DNA of 59,423 nt, from the NCBI GenBank assembly GCA_029266635.1, contig JAQSWM010000014.1, positions 1 to 59,423 on the forward strand, read 5' to 3'. The position numbers and the translations under genes were made by a program. Positions 35,201-44,828 of the stretch are shown one piece after another (positions within the stretch are counted from its first letter, which is position 1; every line of letters starts with the position of its first letter). A model generated the notes under the pieces. That model was given only the letters and a program-made list of their open reading frames with translations, searched no databases and was not told the origin of the DNA. This DNA comes from Sphingobacteriaceae bacterium. Lineage in GTDB: Bacteria; Bacteroidota; Bacteroidia; Sphingobacteriales; Sphingobacteriaceae.

Positions 35201-35479
35201 ATTAAATTCCGGTCGCCGGAACGGTATCCTGAAATATTTCTCAAAACTGAATATCGGGACGGGTTTATCTTGCTGACAGTGAAAGACAACGGAATAGGGA
35301 TCACACCCGATCGTATGGATTATGTATTTAAAATGTACCAGCGGTTAAATATCGACATTGAAGGACAGGGTATCGGCCTTTACCTGGTGAGGAAAATCAT
35401 CAATGCCTCTGGCGGTAAGATAGAAGTTGAAAGCGAGATTGGTAAGGGAAGTACTTTCAAAGTCTTTTTCAAGGCCTGA
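32294..35479 (+). CDS. CheB-CheR-PAS-histidine kinase fusion protein
   Basis: Domains in order over 1061 residues. A CheB methylesterase without a receiver domain, about 8-190, keeps its triad in IGASAGG, IIQHLSAD and GTGRDGSSG. CheR methyltransferase, about 205-470, has NDFLIGVTSFFRD and the SAM-binding WVAGCSSGEEAYSLA. A coiled coil, about 640-710, is made of heptads of the form SNEELQS. A PAS domain, about 715-830, precedes the kinase part with H-box GASHDLNAP (about 853) and the ATPase boxes NLITNAIKF, DNGIGI and GQGIGLYLV. All catalytic residues appear intact. No chemoreceptors, CheA, CheW or flagellar genes are nearby, so it is more likely a stress- or signal-sensing kinase than a chemotaxis protein (inference). 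Confidence 0.93.
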   Translation: MAKISSSQYIIAIGASAGGLEAISAFFDYTPLDAVSYIIIQHLSADFKSHMATILDKHTKLQIVEATNNIQIEPNKVYLIPSSNFMAIQKGRLILSDKKGQKPPHMTIDYFFSSLAMERENKAIGVVLSGTGRDGSSGIQAIKNAGGIVLVQDPGSAAFNEMPIAAIGTGCADTILSPKDMPQVIEAYVKDGILEKPRVVDIQDITPAEVSTIVSLITDSLPLDFTNYKQPTIFRRIKRRMLQNNIKNAADYLSYLKSNSNEIQLLANDFLIGVTSFFRDAQAFKIMEKIVIPELVGHRGKELLKIWVAGCSSGEEAYSLAILISEHVEKAEGEFEVKIFATDINQAALRVAAKGVYTDGIEKDISKERLKNYFDKEGNLYKVKPNIRNMLIFAQHDLTKNPPYCNVDLICCRNLLIYLDSSLQKKVFNMMHFGLKKGGFLFLGPSENAAILKDDFDEINNKWKIFKSKKASRSYRFDGFPVQVIEGINEENVETGKETGEPLITAAVTDELNLAICEESGLSGVAADKSLKVIHSFGNLSRYLKNGHFKQNLGDLLPDEIAMSLKAAVHKALKTKKKVQLDGLFFKDKAVTRAVNITVKPLAAVDAEQSVMILFAEGLKPKIRTAPSDMHDLTKQYLLNLEKELTETRQNLEQAYQRIESTNENLQSFNEELLSANEELQSSNEELQSVNEELQTINREHHIANVALNELNDDLNNYFRSNVNGQLFVDRNLMLKNYSPGAVKHINIRESDIGRPLSNITTNMKMETLLADIEKVIFNDETIVREAESLDGKTYQVMTMPYIRTSTGNTDGAIISFYDITELKKLMKNLEATNNSLLRINGDLSNFVYGASHDLNAPIFNIEAVLKLLNGKIDMHNPEVLTLSGILEKSLVNVKAVITDLAKVGHIEADMLDDEHVESFEEKFRSIAGIISEKIRESKAVFKTDFQVKEVRFPKKNLRSIILNLITNAIKFRSPERYPEIFLKTEYRDGFILLTVKDNGIGITPDRMDYVFKMYQRLNIDIEGQGIGLYLVRKIINASGGKIEVESEIGKGSTFKVFFKA

Positions 35480-35532
35480 CAATTACAAGGCCAGTATGCA
35501 CGGCACTCCGACACTCACTCCAAACTTTTAAT

Positions 35533-35874
35533 ATGATAATCAAAGACGATCCATTTCATTACTACAAAGTGTTTAAAAATCAAACTTCGGTGACGCGTGT
35601 TTCTGCCAACGACTTTAAGCCTGGAAGTAACAATCGAAACTATCCGCCGCATACAACGTTCCACCTACCGGCAGACTCTTGTATGTATTACGGTTATGCA
35701 GATAAAACCGATGCAATGAACAACGCGAAAGCAGGCGCTCTGATCCACATTAACCGGCTTCTCGGCAAAGGAGAACTTGGGCTTAAAGAGCTGGCGCAAT
35801 ACAGGATAGATCATTACGACGATTTGAACATCACGCTGCTCAAAGGCAATATCAACAAGCGCACCGCCACATAA
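35533..35874 (+). CDS. 113-residue protein of unknown function
   Basis: A soluble protein beginning MIIKDDPFHYYKVFKNQTSV, with a polar C-terminal helix region (IHINRLLGKGELGLKELAQY). No signal peptide, membrane helix or known motif. It starts 53 bp after the CheB/CheR fusion gene and could be in the same transcript. The 115 bp before the glucan synthase gene holds a loose GAGCC/GGCTC inverted repeat but no convincing terminator. Confidence 0.6.
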   Translation: MIIKDDPFHYYKVFKNQTSVTRVSANDFKPGSNNRNYPPHTTFHLPADSCMYYGYADKTDAMNNAKAGALIHINRLLGKGELGLKELAQYRIDHYDDLNITLLKGNINKRTAT

Positions 35875-35989
35875 ATCTGCAAACAGATCAATTGAGCCGG
35901 GAATTTCTCCGGTGAATACTTTACTGGCTCTTTCTTTATAGAAATAAATTCCATTTCTTTTTCAGGCGAAGCCTTTCAATTCAATAATT

Positions 35990-38900
35990 ATGAAAGCTTC
36001 CAGCAGCTCAGTATTTGATATCCTTTCACGTTTGCGTGTTAATTTTCTGGCAGACAGCCCTACCTCTAAACTGAATTCCGAAGCCCCGCTCCGTTCAGAA
36101 CTTTTCAATTCAGATCAGATGGACAACCACGGAAAAGTGGTTGCCAGCACGCACAAGCTTCAGTCGGGGCAGCCCACAGACCGGCTGTTAAAAAGGCTTG
36201 AGGACAACGAAAAGGTGCTTCTTGAGGTGCGCAACCTATTTGTAGATAGTATCCGTGGAGGTAAAGCAATAACGCCGGGTGCAGAGTGGTTGCTTGATAA
36301 TTTCTATTTGATTGAAGAACAAGTTGTAATTGCCAGAAAACACCTGCCTAAAGGGTATAGCGAAGGCTTACCGTATCTTGAAAGCGGCAATTCTGCCGGA
36401 ATGCCGCGTGTTTATGACATAGTGCTGGAAATTATTTCGCATAGCGACGGACGGGTAGATATTAAAAGCCTGAGCAGTTTCATTGAAAGTTATCAGACGG
36501 CCAAGGTGCTTACCCTGGGGGAGCTATGGGCTATCCCGATAATGTTGCGGCTCGCAGTTATTGAAAACCTGCGCAGAGTTTCGGTACAAATTGCTATCAA
36601 TATGATAGATCGCAACCTGTCAGATTACTGGGCAGACAAGATGATGGCTGTTTTGCAGGAGCAGCCGGGCGATCTTATCCTGGTTATTGCAGATATGGCC
36701 CGCTCAAAGCCTGAGCTAAACGGTTCTTTTGTTGCCGGTTTCACCCGGAAATTACAAGGCAAAGGCCCTGCTCTAAGCATGCCGCTGAATTGGTTAGAAC
36801 AGCAATTAAGCGGCACGGGCGTAAGCAGCAGCGACCTCATCCGTGAGGAAAACCAGGTACAGGCTGCAGATCAGGTTTCAGTGCGGAACAGTATTGGAAC
36901 GTTGCGCTTTCTGGGCGCAACAGACTGGCGTGAATTTGTTGAGACCCTGAGCAGGGTAGAGCAGGTATTGCGGCAGGATGTTACCGGAGTGTATCCTCTG
37001 ATGGATTTTACCACACGCGACAGATATCGCCACACTATAGAATCTATCTCGAAAGCCAGCCTGCTCTCTGAAGCAGAGGTGGCAACCAAAGTCCTGGAAC
37101 TTACTGCCAAACACAGTAACTTCGACGGTAACCTTGAGCGTCATGAACATATTGGCTATTACTTAGTAGATAAGGGATTAAGGGAAGCCGAAAAGGCCTG
37201 CGGTATGAGGCGCACACTAGGGCAAAAGCTCGCACATGCCGCGGGAAGGATGCCTGTGTTTTTATACCTTTTTGCAATTGTAGCTGTTACAGTACTGTGT
37301 GCCGCCGGAATGTATTCCGTGGCGTATGCGTATGGCAGCCACAACACCTGGCTGCTTTTTCTTGTTGCCATCCTTTCCCTTTCGGGTGCTGCGCAGCTTG
37401 CGGTTTCTCTTGTCAATCTTGCAGCAGGCCTTTGGATCAGGCCTTCCTTCCTGCCGCGAATGGATTTTTCAAAAGGCATTCCCGCCGAGTACCGTACGCT
37501 GGTGGTTATCCCAACAATGCTGTCGGATGCTGCATACATTGAAGAACTTATTGATGCTCTTGAAGTCCGGTTTTTAGCCAACAAAGAAGCAAACCTGCAC
37601 TTTGGCCTTTTAAGCGACTTTGTTGATGCAAATGCAGAAAACTTGCCTGGAGACGCTGCGCTGGTGGAAAAGGCTGCCGCGATGATAAATACGCTGAATG
37701 AAAAATACAGCGAGCCGGACAATGAAATTTTCTATCTGTTTCATCGTCCGCGGACATGGAATGCCGGGGAGCAGAAATGGATGGGCTATGAGCGGAAGAG
37801 GGGGAAATTGTCGGCTCTTAACGCCTTGCTCCGCAGCCGCGATAAAAAAGAATTCTCTTTGGTTATAGGAAATCAGGAGCTTCTCACAAATGTTAAATAT
37901 GTAATTACCCTCGATTCAGACACTGAGCTTCCGCGAGATTCTGCGTGGAAGTTTGTAGCAACGATGGCTCACCCGTTAAATCAGGCGGTATATGATCTGA
38001 AAAAGCACAGGGTGACGGAAGGCTACGGAATATTGCAGCCGCGGGTGGGATCCGGCTTTCCAAAATCGTTCACCTCTCTGTATCTGCGCATGCAGGGGGA
38101 TGTAGCGGGCATAGACCCTTATACACGCGTGTCATCCGACGTTTACCAGGATCTTTTTGGCGAAGGGTCGTTCATCGGCAAGGGCATTTACGATGTGGAT
38201 ATTTTTGAAAAGGCGCTTAACGATGTTTTTCAGGAGAACCGTATCCTGAGCCACGATTTACTGGAGGGTTGCTATACTCGTTCGGGTCTGGTGAGCGATG
38301 TGCAATTGCACGAACAGAATCCATCAAGCTATGAGGGCGATGTACGGCGGCGCCACCGATGGATCAGGGGCGACTGGCAGATAGGTGCATGGATGCTGCC
38401 ATTGATCTCGGGCAGCGATGGCCGTTTAAAGAGCAATAAGCTTTCAGCGCTGTCGAGGTGGAAAATTTTCGATAACCTTCGCAGAAGCGTCCTTCCGGTT
38501 TCCCTCATGCTGCTTCTCTTGTCGGGCTGGACAATTTTGCCTATGCACTGGTTCTGGACGCTCGCGGTGACCATCATTATCCTTTTGCCTGTAATGGTTG
38601 CTGCGGGCTGGCAGTTGATGAATAAAGCCATCGATCTTACTTTAAAAGCCCACTTAAGTGAGGTAGGAAGATCAGTAAGAGATACACTGATCAGGTTTGT
38701 GTTTGGGATAGCTGTTTTGCCTTACGAAGCTTATCGCTTTACTCACGCCATTTTTATCACTAACTGGCGTATGGTTATAAGCCATAAGAAAATGCTTCAA
38801 TGGACACCTTCGGCATCTTCTTCCAGTACAACAAATCCGTTTTGGGCAACGTACCGGAACATGTGGATAGCGCCTGCTCTGGCAATTGCCTGTACACTCT

Positions 38901-41900
38901 TCTTCTTCCAGTATAATCCGCACGCCTTCCTGGTTGCTTCGCCCATGTTAATCTTATGGTTATTGGCACCCGCTCTGGCATGGCGGATCAGTATGCCGGA
39001 GAAGGAAGAGGATCACTTACTTGAAGAAGATCAACTGCTGTTTCTTCACAAGTCGGCCAGGAAGACGTGGTCGTTTTTCGAAGAATTTGTTACAGCCGAA
39101 GAAAACTGGCTTCCGCCGGATAATTTTCAGGAGCAGCCCGTTGCTGTAATCGCTCATCGTACTTCCCCGACTAATCTCGGCCTGTCGTTACTGGCTAACT
39201 TAAGCGCTTACGACTTTGGATACATCCCTATGGGACAGTTTTTAGACAGGACCAAATCTGCTTTGGAAACTATGTTGCAAATGGAGCGGTACCGCGGGCA
39301 TTTTTATAACTGGTATGACACTATCACTTTGTTGCCATTGCACCCAAGATATGTTTCTACTGTAGATAGCGGCAATCTGGTAGGACATTTGCTCACCCTG
39401 AAACAAGGCCTCCTCGGGCTTTCACATCAGCCGGTATTCAACCACGAGGCATATCAGGGCTTGTATGCAACGGCTGCTATCGCGATAGATGAATCAAAAA
39501 ACGATCATGCGGAGCTTCGGGAAATTCAGGGGATACTGCAAGCTGCAATAGCTGACAACAGCATTTCTTTACTGGCAACCAAACAAAACCTTGAACGGCT
39601 AACGGCAATAGCAACCGGGGCGATAGAGAGAGAGCGAGATGCCCAAAGCGACTTAAACAGATGGTTAAACAAGTTACGGCTGCAGCTAACCGCAATACTC
39701 GATGATTTAAATAAGCAGATTCCATGGCTGGTGCTACTACCGGTACCGGAACGTTTTGCCAGGCTCGCGGCAGTTGACCACATCCCCTCTGTTTCTTCAA
39801 TGCAACAACTGCCTGATATTTTTAGTCAATCTTTAACAGAATATGATACGCAGGAGAATACCGACGGCGGCAGAGAATGGCTCTTTAACGTACGGGCTGC
39901 CCTGGCTCAGGGAAGCGAGCTTGCCCGGAGGGTTTCAGAGTTGAATGAGAACCTTGCTGATCAATGCGAAGAACTCAGCAATGTAGAATACGGATTCCTG
40001 TTTAATAAGTCCACCAGTTTGCTGAGAATCGGGTACAACGTTGACGACCAAAGGGCAGACGAGAGTTATTATGATTTACTCGCATCTGAGGCCAGGCTGG
40101 GGATTTTTGTGGGCATTGCTCAGGGCAAGGTGCCTCAGGAAAGCTGGTTTGCTTTGGGGAGGCTACTCACCAACTCGGGCGGAGACCCGATATTGCTCTC
40201 CTGGAGCGGATCTATGTTCGAGTATCTCATGCCGCAACTGGTCATGCCCACGTATGAAAATACGCTGCTTTATCAAACTAACAAAGCCACTGTTAAACGG
40301 CAAATTGAATATGCCTCAAAACGGGGAGTGCCATGGGGCATTTCTGAATCGGGATATAACATGGTTGATGCCAGTTTAAACTATCAGTATCGTGCATTTG
40401 GAGTGCCGGGCCTCGGGCTAAAGCGTGGGCTTGAGGAAGATTTAGTTATTGCCCCTTATGCCTCTATGATGGCGCTGATGGTGGCCCCTGGTAAGGCATG
40501 TGCAAATCTGCAGTTATTATCAGCCGAAGGTTTTGAGGGACACTATGGGTATTATGAAGCTATTGATTATACCCCGAGCAGGCTGCCCAGAGGTAAAACA
40601 AACAACATCATACAATCATACATGGTACACCATCAGGGCATGGGTTTTTTATCCCTTGCTTACCTTTTGCTCAATAAGCCTATGCAGCGAAGGTTTGTAT
40701 CCGAACTTCGTTTTCAGGCAACGCTGTTGCTGCTACAGGAAAGAATACCAAGAACGACGCTTTTCTATGCGCACACGGCAGATCTAGTGGAAATTAATAA
40801 CAACCGCCCGGATGTACAGGTAAGGCAAATTAATACCGCCAATACGGCGATGCCGGAGATACAATTGCTAAGCAACGGCCGGTACCAGGTAATGATCAGC
40901 AATTCCGGCGGGGGCTACAGCCGCTGGAAAGATTTAGCTGTAACCCGGTGGAGAGAAGATGGCACCAAAGACAATACAGGAATATTTTGCTATATAAAAG
41001 ATATCGGCAGCGGCGAATTCTGGTCTAACACTTACCAGCCTACGCTAAAGGCCGGAAAAGAATATGAAGCTATATTTTCTCAGGGCCATGTAGAATTTCG
41101 AAGAAATGATTTCGGCATAGAAACTAAAACTGAAATTGTTATTTCGCCCGAGGACGATACCGAGATGAGGCGGCTGAAGATTTGTAACAAAACCTCAGCC
41201 CTTAAAGTATTGGAAATTACCAGTTATGCGGAAGTTGTAATGGCTAGCCATGCATCAGACGAGGCACATCCTGCCTTCAGCAACCTTTTCGTTCAAACCG
41301 AGATAAAGGCTGAATATAACGCGGTGTTTTCTACCCGCCGTCCGCGTTCAGAACATGAAACTCCTCCATGGATGTTCCATCTGATGGAAGTAACCGGCGC
41401 TGCGGCCGAAGCCGTATCGTACGAGACAGACCGGATGCAGTTTATCGGACGGGGACGGACCCTGGTAAATCCTCTGGCTATGGAGTCCGAAACCCTTTCG
41501 GGAAAGGATGGAGCAGTACTGGACCCTATTATGTCTATTCGATACCGCGTTGTGCTGAAGCCTAACCAAACCGCAACCATTGACCTTATTTATGGCATAA
41601 CCGACAACGTGGAAAGTTGTGAGGCTTTGATGCAAAAATACCGCGACAGGAACTTGAAAAAGCGGGCATTTGAGCTTTCGTGGACACACAGCCAGGTTTT
41701 GTTAAGGCAGATTAATGCCACTGAAGCCGACGCTCAGTTGTATGGGCGGTTAGCCGCCTCCGTTATTTTTAGTAACCCCAGGCTTAGAGCCGATCCGTTT
41801 GTTATCAGCAGCAATTTACGTGGCCAATCTTCCCTTTGGAGCCATTCCGTATCGGGCGACCTTCCGATAGTATTACTTCACATTTACGAGCCTGAAAATA

Positions 41901-44683
41901 TTCAGATTGTAAAAGAGATGATGCAAGCTCACGCGTATTGGCGTTTAAAGGGCCTGGCTGTTGATCTGGTTATATGGAATGAGGATCATGGATCATACCG
42001 GCAGGTTCTACAGGAGCAAATTCTGGGCCTCATCAGCGTTGACGTTAGCCACGGGATGTCTTACAGTAAGCCCGGCAATATTTTTGTCAGGTCGGCTGAC
42101 CAGATTTCTACAGAAGACCGAATACTTTTTGAAAGTATTGCCCGCGTAATTATCTCCGACAATAAGGGCACACTCGCAGAACAGATAAACAGCCATGTTT
42201 CAGAGAAAGCTTCGCCTGCGCTTTTAGAGCCAAAGTCTGTCGATCTCAAGCAGTATGAAATACCGCCGGCTGTTCCCGCTGATCTGGTATTTTATAATGG
42301 GACAGGCGGTTTTAGCCCCGATGGCAGAGAGTACAAGATAATAACCGGCATTGGCCACACAACCCCGGCACCATGGGCCAATGTACTTGCCAATCCCAAT
42401 TTTGGTACTGTTATATCAGAAAGCGGATCTGCATACACCTGGGCACTGAATGCCCATGAGTATCGGCTTACCCCCTGGAGCAACGATCCGGTGAGCGACG
42501 CAGGCGGAGAAGCCTTTTACCTGCGTGATGAAGAAACAGGCTCTTTCTGGTCGCCATCTCCGTTTCCGGCAATGAGTGCAAATCAGTATGTGACCACCCA
42601 CGGCTTCGGTTACTCCACTTTTAAACATTCAGTATTTGGCATCAAATCTACAATGTCAGTTTTTGTTGACCTTAACCTGCCGGTGAAATTCATCGTCATA
42701 AAACTCAGGAACATTTCCGGCAGGCCACGTAAAATTTCTGCAACCGGCTTTATGGACATCATATTAGGAGATGTCCGTTCTAAAACCAATATGCATATTG
42801 TTTCAGAACAGGATGAAGGCACCGGGGCGCTTCTGCTAAGGAATAGTTACAATACCGCCTTTGCCGACCGTGTTGCGTTTTTTAAAGTTTCTGGCGGAAC
42901 AAATTACAGTTATACCACAGACCGTACAGAATTCATTGGGCGTAACGGTAACTTGCAAAACCCCAGGGCTTTGTACCGAAAGAAACTTTCAGGCAGAAGC
43001 GGGGCCGGAATGGATCCGTGTGCAGCATTGCAGGTTAATTTCGATTTGCTTGACGGGCAGGAGAAGGAAATTGTTTTTATCCTCGGGAATGAAGAGAATG
43101 CTGTGGCGGCTATTGAACTGGCTCGGAGAGTGACAGAAGCCAACGCGGTGAATGAGTCTTTAGCATCTGTAAAAGCATATTGGGAGGAAGTGTTGGGCAC
43201 GGTCCAGGTAAGTACGCCCGATCCTGCTTTAGATATCCTCACGAATGGCTGGCTTATTTATCAGACGATAGCGAGCAGGATATTTGCCCGAAGCGGGTTT
43301 TATCAGTCCGGAGGAGCTTTTGGCTTCCGGGATCAGCTTCAGGATGTAATTGCGTTACTACCGGTGCGCCCCGCTATGGCCAGAGAGCAAATACTGCTTA
43401 ATGCCTCACGGCAGTTTATAGAAGGCGATGTGCAGCACTGGTGGCATCCGCCAGAAGGCCGTGGCGTCCGTACCAACTGCTCAGACGACCTTCTCTGGCT
43501 TCCCTTCGCAGTCTCCAGATACGTTTCAGCGACGGGCGACCGGGATATTTTAACCACTGAAATAACCTTCCTGGAAAGCCGGATGCTTCATGACGGCGAA
43601 GATTCGCTGTACGACCTTTTTTTAAACAGCAATCAAACAAGCTCTTTGTATGATCATTGTAAACGTGCCATAGCGTACAGCCAGAAGTACGGAGTACACA
43701 ATCTGCCTTTAATCGGCGCCGGCGATTGGAACGACGGCATGGACCTGGTGGGCCATAAAGGCAGAGGCGAAAGCGTATGGCTGGCATTCTTCCTCTACGA
43801 TGTATTGATGCGTTTTGCGGATGTTGCTTCGGTATTCAACGATGAGGCGTTTTCTGAACAATGCAGGGCTGATGCCGCCGTGCTACAGGAGAATATTGAA
43901 GCCGCGGCATGGGATGGCGAATGGTATAAACGTGCCTGGTTTGACGATGGAACTGCGCTCGGCTCCAAGGATAATGCGGAATGCCGCATAGATGCAATCG
44001 CACAAAGCTGGTCGATACTGTCTTCTGCTGCTTCGGGAGAGCGGAGGCTCACAGCATTAGCATCGCTCGACAAACTACTGGTAAACCGCGAACTAAAGCT
44101 GATCCAGCTCCTTGATCCGCCGTTTGATAAAGACGGCCCTAACCCTGGCTATATAAAAGGTTATGTGCCCGGAGTTCGTGAAAATGGCGGGCAATATTCG
44201 CACGCCGCAATTTGGGCACTGATGGCTTTTGCCAAAATGGGGCAGCGGGAAAAGTTATGGGAATTGTTTTCAATGGTACAGCCTCTCAGCCATGCTTCTG
44301 ATCCGGCCGAGGTACAGGTCTATAAAGTGGAACCGTACGTAATGGCGGCAGACGTGTATGCAAATGAGTCTCATAAGGGCCGGGGCGGCTGGACATGGTA
44401 TACAGGTTCGGCAGGGTGGATGTATCAGTTTGTACTAGGATCCTTGTTGGGGATGGAAGTAGCAGACGGACATCTGATATTCAAGCCGTGTTTTCCTGTC
44501 GAATGGCCATCCGTTAAGATTAACTACAGGCACCGCAATTCGGTTTATAATCTAACTGTCTTTCAACTAAAAGGCAGCGAAGCATACTGGCAAGAGGGAA
44601 ATATACGGAGTGAAGGCAATGTTATAGAATTGACTGAGGGAACCCACGTACGGAATATTAGTGTATTTGTAGGCACGGGCTAG
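35990..44683 (+). CDS. ndvB: cyclic beta-1,2-glucan synthase-type protein (NdvB/Cgs-like)
   Basis: A 2897-residue membrane enzyme. The glycosyltransferase (GT84-like) part at about 500-800 has DSDTELPRD and RRRHRWIRGDWQIGAW. Membrane helices lie at about 415-480 and 835-1000. A glycoamylase-like domain (PF10091 type, about 1340-1540) includes GVPWGISESGYNMVD and RGLEEDLVIAPYASMM. Two GH94-type beta-sandwich regions (about 1630-1885 and 2095-2395) precede the GH94 catalytic barrel (about 2400-2840) with GAGDWNDGMD holding the likely catalytic Asp. In rhizobia and Brucella, NdvB/Cgs starts, extends, cyclises and trims beta-1,2-glucan, and this architecture matches. The product in this organism is an inference. 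A fused ABC transporter gene follows 145 bp later. Confidence 0.9.
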   Translation: MKASSSSVFDILSRLRVNFLADSPTSKLNSEAPLRSELFNSDQMDNHGKVVASTHKLQSGQPTDRLLKRLEDNEKVLLEVRNLFVDSIRGGKAITPGAEWLLDNFYLIEEQVVIARKHLPKGYSEGLPYLESGNSAGMPRVYDIVLEIISHSDGRVDIKSLSSFIESYQTAKVLTLGELWAIPIMLRLAVIENLRRVSVQIAINMIDRNLSDYWADKMMAVLQEQPGDLILVIADMARSKPELNGSFVAGFTRKLQGKGPALSMPLNWLEQQLSGTGVSSSDLIREENQVQAADQVSVRNSIGTLRFLGATDWREFVETLSRVEQVLRQDVTGVYPLMDFTTRDRYRHTIESISKASLLSEAEVATKVLELTAKHSNFDGNLERHEHIGYYLVDKGLREAEKACGMRRTLGQKLAHAAGRMPVFLYLFAIVAVTVLCAAGMYSVAYAYGSHNTWLLFLVAILSLSGAAQLAVSLVNLAAGLWIRPSFLPRMDFSKGIPAEYRTLVVIPTMLSDAAYIEELIDALEVRFLANKEANLHFGLLSDFVDANAENLPGDAALVEKAAAMINTLNEKYSEPDNEIFYLFHRPRTWNAGEQKWMGYERKRGKLSALNALLRSRDKKEFSLVIGNQELLTNVKYVITLDSDTELPRDSAWKFVATMAHPLNQAVYDLKKHRVTEGYGILQPRVGSGFPKSFTSLYLRMQGDVAGIDPYTRVSSDVYQDLFGEGSFIGKGIYDVDIFEKALNDVFQENRILSHDLLEGCYTRSGLVSDVQLHEQNPSSYEGDVRRRHRWIRGDWQIGAWMLPLISGSDGRLKSNKLSALSRWKIFDNLRRSVLPVSLMLLLLSGWTILPMHWFWTLAVTIIILLPVMVAAGWQLMNKAIDLTLKAHLSEVGRSVRDTLIRFVFGIAVLPYEAYRFTHAIFITNWRMVISHKKMLQWTPSASSSSTTNPFWATYRNMWIAPALAIACTLFFFQYNPHAFLVASPMLILWLLAPALAWRISMPEKEEDHLLEEDQLLFLHKSARKTWSFFEEFVTAEENWLPPDNFQEQPVAVIAHRTSPTNLGLSLLANLSAYDFGYIPMGQFLDRTKSALETMLQMERYRGHFYNWYDTITLLPLHPRYVSTVDSGNLVGHLLTLKQGLLGLSHQPVFNHEAYQGLYATAAIAIDESKNDHAELREIQGILQAAIADNSISLLATKQNLERLTAIATGAIERERDAQSDLNRWLNKLRLQLTAILDDLNKQIPWLVLLPVPERFARLAAVDHIPSVSSMQQLPDIFSQSLTEYDTQENTDGGREWLFNVRAALAQGSELARRVSELNENLADQCEELSNVEYGFLFNKSTSLLRIGYNVDDQRADESYYDLLASEARLGIFVGIAQGKVPQESWFALGRLLTNSGGDPILLSWSGSMFEYLMPQLVMPTYENTLLYQTNKATVKRQIEYASKRGVPWGISESGYNMVDASLNYQYRAFGVPGLGLKRGLEEDLVIAPYASMMALMVAPGKACANLQLLSAEGFEGHYGYYEAIDYTPSRLPRGKTNNIIQSYMVHHQGMGFLSLAYLLLNKPMQRRFVSELRFQATLLLLQERIPRTTLFYAHTADLVEINNNRPDVQVRQINTANTAMPEIQLLSNGRYQVMISNSGGGYSRWKDLAVTRWREDGTKDNTGIFCYIKDIGSGEFWSNTYQPTLKAGKEYEAIFSQGHVEFRRNDFGIETKTEIVISPEDDTEMRRLKICNKTSALKVLEITSYAEVVMASHASDEAHPAFSNLFVQTEIKAEYNAVFSTRRPRSEHETPPWMFHLMEVTGAAAEAVSYETDRMQFIGRGRTLVNPLAMESETLSGKDGAVLDPIMSIRYRVVLKPNQTATIDLIYGITDNVESCEALMQKYRDRNLKKRAFELSWTHSQVLLRQINATEADAQLYGRLAASVIFSNPRLRADPFVISSNLRGQSSLWSHSVSGDLPIVLLHIYEPENIQIVKEMMQAHAYWRLKGLAVDLVIWNEDHGSYRQVLQEQILGLISVDVSHGMSYSKPGNIFVRSADQISTEDRILFESIARVIISDNKGTLAEQINSHVSEKASPALLEPKSVDLKQYEIPPAVPADLVFYNGTGGFSPDGREYKIITGIGHTTPAPWANVLANPNFGTVISESGSAYTWALNAHEYRLTPWSNDPVSDAGGEAFYLRDEETGSFWSPSPFPAMSANQYVTTHGFGYSTFKHSVFGIKSTMSVFVDLNLPVKFIVIKLRNISGRPRKISATGFMDIILGDVRSKTNMHIVSEQDEGTGALLLRNSYNTAFADRVAFFKVSGGTNYSYTTDRTEFIGRNGNLQNPRALYRKKLSGRSGAGMDPCAALQVNFDLLDGQEKEIVFILGNEENAVAAIELARRVTEANAVNESLASVKAYWEEVLGTVQVSTPDPALDILTNGWLIYQTIASRIFARSGFYQSGGAFGFRDQLQDVIALLPVRPAMAREQILLNASRQFIEGDVQHWWHPPEGRGVRTNCSDDLLWLPFAVSRYVSATGDRDILTTEITFLESRMLHDGEDSLYDLFLNSNQTSSLYDHCKRAIAYSQKYGVHNLPLIGAGDWNDGMDLVGHKGRGESVWLAFFLYDVLMRFADVASVFNDEAFSEQCRADAAVLQENIEAAAWDGEWYKRAWFDDGTALGSKDNAECRIDAIAQSWSILSSAASGERRLTALASLDKLLVNRELKLIQLLDPPFDKDGPNPGYIKGYVPGVRENGGQYSHAAIWALMAFAKMGQREKLWELFSMVQPLSHASDPAEVQVYKVEPYVMAADVYANESHKGRGGWTWYTGSAGWMYQFVLGSLLGMEVADGHLIFKPCFPVEWPSVKINYRHRNSVYNLTVFQLKGSEAYWQEGNIRSEGNVIELTEGTHVRNISVFVGTG

Positions 44684-44828
44684 TACGTCGGCTGCTGGAA
44701 AGTTTCGTTGCTTTCTATTGTTTCGTCTTCCATAATAATATTCAATTCGATAGCACCGCCCATCGCAGCTTTTGTTCCTTTGATACATACGGCTTGTGAT
44801 ACATGCCTTGAATAGCTATTTTGCACCG

